From Bradyrhizobium sp. CCGUVB1N3 (GTDB lineage Bacteria > Pseudomonadota > Alphaproteobacteria > Rhizobiales > Xanthobacteraceae): a stretch of DNA of 64,000 nt. The position numbers and the translations under genes were made by a program. Under the pieces are notes generated by a model, which made no database searches, was not told where the DNA came from, and saw nothing but the letters and a program-made list of their open reading frames with translations. Position 1 is the stretch's first letter, and each line of letters opens with the position of its first letter. Of the stretch, positions 63,191 through 64,000 are shown piece after piece. The stretch lies in assembly GCF_024199925.1 (NCBI RefSeq), contig NZ_JANADR010000001.1:9365501-9429500 (forward strand), given 5' to 3'.

Positions 63191-63781
63191 ATGGACCGCA
63201 CCACGCGAATGCCGACGGCGGATGAGATCGCCGCAATCAATGCCACGCATCTGATCGAGACTCCGCTTCGGCCGGCCGACCTGCTGTTCCTGTTCGGTAC
63301 CCGCGAGGATGTTGCGCTGCGCGCCGTCACCGCGGCGAGGCTCTGGCGGGACGGCTATTTCCGCTGGTCGATTGTCAGCGGCGGGGTGACGCCGGGCTCG
63401 GAGCAATCCGAGTGCAAGCTCATCAAGGCAGCGATGGTCGAAGCCGGCATTCCGGCCGGCCGCATCCTCGAAGAGCACCGGGCGATGAATACGGGGGAGA
63501 ACGTCGTGTTCTCGCTGCCGGTCATCGATGCGGCGCTGGGGCTACAAAATGTTCGCAGCGTGATCTGCCTCGGCAATACCTGGACGGCGCGCCGCTACCC
63601 CATGACGCTTCACAGGCACTGGCCAGAGGCGACGAAAATGCTCGTGACCGTCGACAGTTTTGCGACGCCGCGCCGGCTCTGGCACACCGATGCCGAGTTT
63701 CGCCGCCGCATGCTGCACGAATGGGACAAGATCGCGCCGTACAAAGCGAAAGGCTTCATCGCGGACTGGCCGGAGGCGTGA
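63191..63781 (+). CDS. DUF218/YdcF family protein
   Basis: This 196-residue protein is a single DUF218 (YdcF-like) domain. It carries LLFLFGTREDVALRA, the SGGV turn, the EHRAMNTGENVVFSLPVID segment that matches the conserved E-x-x-S/A-x-N-T-x-E-N motif, and VICLGNTWTARRYPMTLHRHWP. YdcF binds S-adenosylmethionine, and others act in envelope metabolism, so the function is open. There is no membrane anchor. ATG 63191 precedes the domain directly. Confidence 0.83.
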   Translation: MDRTTRMPTADEIAAINATHLIETPLRPADLLFLFGTREDVALRAVTAARLWRDGYFRWSIVSGGVTPGSEQSECKLIKAAMVEAGIPAGRILEEHRAMNTGENVVFSLPVIDAALGLQNVRSVICLGNTWTARRYPMTLHRHWPEATKMLVTVDSFATPRRLWHTDAEFRRRMLHEWDKIAPYKAKGFIADWPEA

Positions 63782-63792
63782 GAGCCGGCGCG

Positions 63793-64000
63793 CTACTCCG
63801 TCGAGTCGAAATCCTCTTCCTTCGAGCGCAGCATCGCCGAGAGCGTGCGCAGGCCCGCGTCCAGCTGCTCGAAAGTCGGCGCGCCGAGCGCAAGGCGGAC
63901 CGCGTTGGGGGCGTGACCGTTGGCGATCGCAAACGTTGTGGACGGCGTCAGCGCGATGTCGCGGCGGCCGGCGGCGGCGACCAGCGTCTGCGAGCGCCAA
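63793..64000 (-). CDS. C-terminal part of a PLP-dependent aminotransferase-like protein (MocR type), cut by the window edge
   Basis: The minus strand reads about 68 residues into a stop at 63793-63795. They include DIALTPSTTFAIANGHAPNA, then VRLALGAPTFEQLDAGLRTL and SAMLRSKE. The pattern of an active-site-lid loop followed by APNAVRLALGAP and a final helix is typical of MocR-type GntR/aminotransferase regulators and PtsJ-like proteins. The start and the DNA-binding or catalytic part lie outside the window. Confidence 0.72.
   Translation of the reverse strand, partial: WRSQTLVAAAGRRDIALTPSTTFAIANGHAPNAVRLALGAPTFEQLDAGLRTLSAMLRSKEEDFDSTE

Overview
The window is about 64 kb of GC-rich alphaproteobacterial chromosome and fits Bradyrhizobium or a close relative (Nitrobacteraceae). 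The grounds are the overall gene content and several features I associate with that group: short palindromic intergenic repeats, a full CtrA box (TTAA-N7-TTAA), an EcfG-type promoter, an Mla system with MlaB fused to MlaE, and a very large polar coiled-coil protein. I see no rRNA, tRNA, CRISPR array, prophage or plasmid functions. One IS5-family element is present.

Layout. 1-3.2 kb: an LpxH-like metallophosphoesterase overlapping a GT4 glycosyltransferase, then a PLP threonine/serine dehydratase. 3.2-8.8 kb: a secreted caspase-like protein, an Ala/Glu-rich unknown, an MFS transporter and a dipeptide epimerase/DgcA enzyme. 8.9-11.8 kb: an mlaEFD lipid-transport operon. 11.9-18.0 kb: a DUF3311 protein, an MctP-type monocarboxylate symporter and a CrbS/CrbR-like (MxtR/ErdR) two-component system whose kinase carries its own symporter-like domain. 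18.3-24.6 kb: a 1856-residue two-TM coiled-coil protein resembling the growth-pole-ring/TipN type, divergent from an Hpt protein, with CtrA boxes between them. 24.7-29.3 kb: a 2Fe-2S ferredoxin, a thioesterase, a ferredoxin-NADP reductase, DUF2147, a small secreted protein and an AraC regulator. 29.6-34.5 kb: three outer-membrane beta-barrel genes, one a fused double barrel, with a scar holding a duplicated enzyme tail and a CHAD fragment.

34.6-43.8 kb is a hexarate (D-glucarate/galactarate) catabolic cluster on the minus strand: MFS importer, LysR regulator, KdgD, GudD, alpha-ketoglutarate semialdehyde dehydrogenase, GarD and a further enolase-superfamily dehydratase. Together they would convert hexarates to 2-oxoglutarate.

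45.0-53.8 kb is the most unusual region. A divergent AraC regulator faces a tightly packed operon encoding a Tat-exported substrate-binding protein, two LivG/LivF-type ATPases, a LivH-type permease, a LivM-type permease with extra N- and C-terminal domains, and an N,N-dimethylformamidase (DMFase) large subunit. The C-terminal ~110 residues of the LivM-type permease resemble the DMFase small subunit. The amidohydrolase may therefore be tethered to the importer, so that amide uptake and hydrolysis are physically coupled. This is inferred from sequence reading and memory of the family.

53.9-64.0 kb: an SGNH hydrolase, a YbhN-type membrane protein, a DUF892 ferritin-like stress protein with an EcfG-type promoter, a DHA2-type MFS pump, an MHYT-PAS-GGDEF-EAL protein, two small membrane proteins, a DUF218 protein and the 3' end of a MocR/aminotransferase-like gene cut by the window edge.
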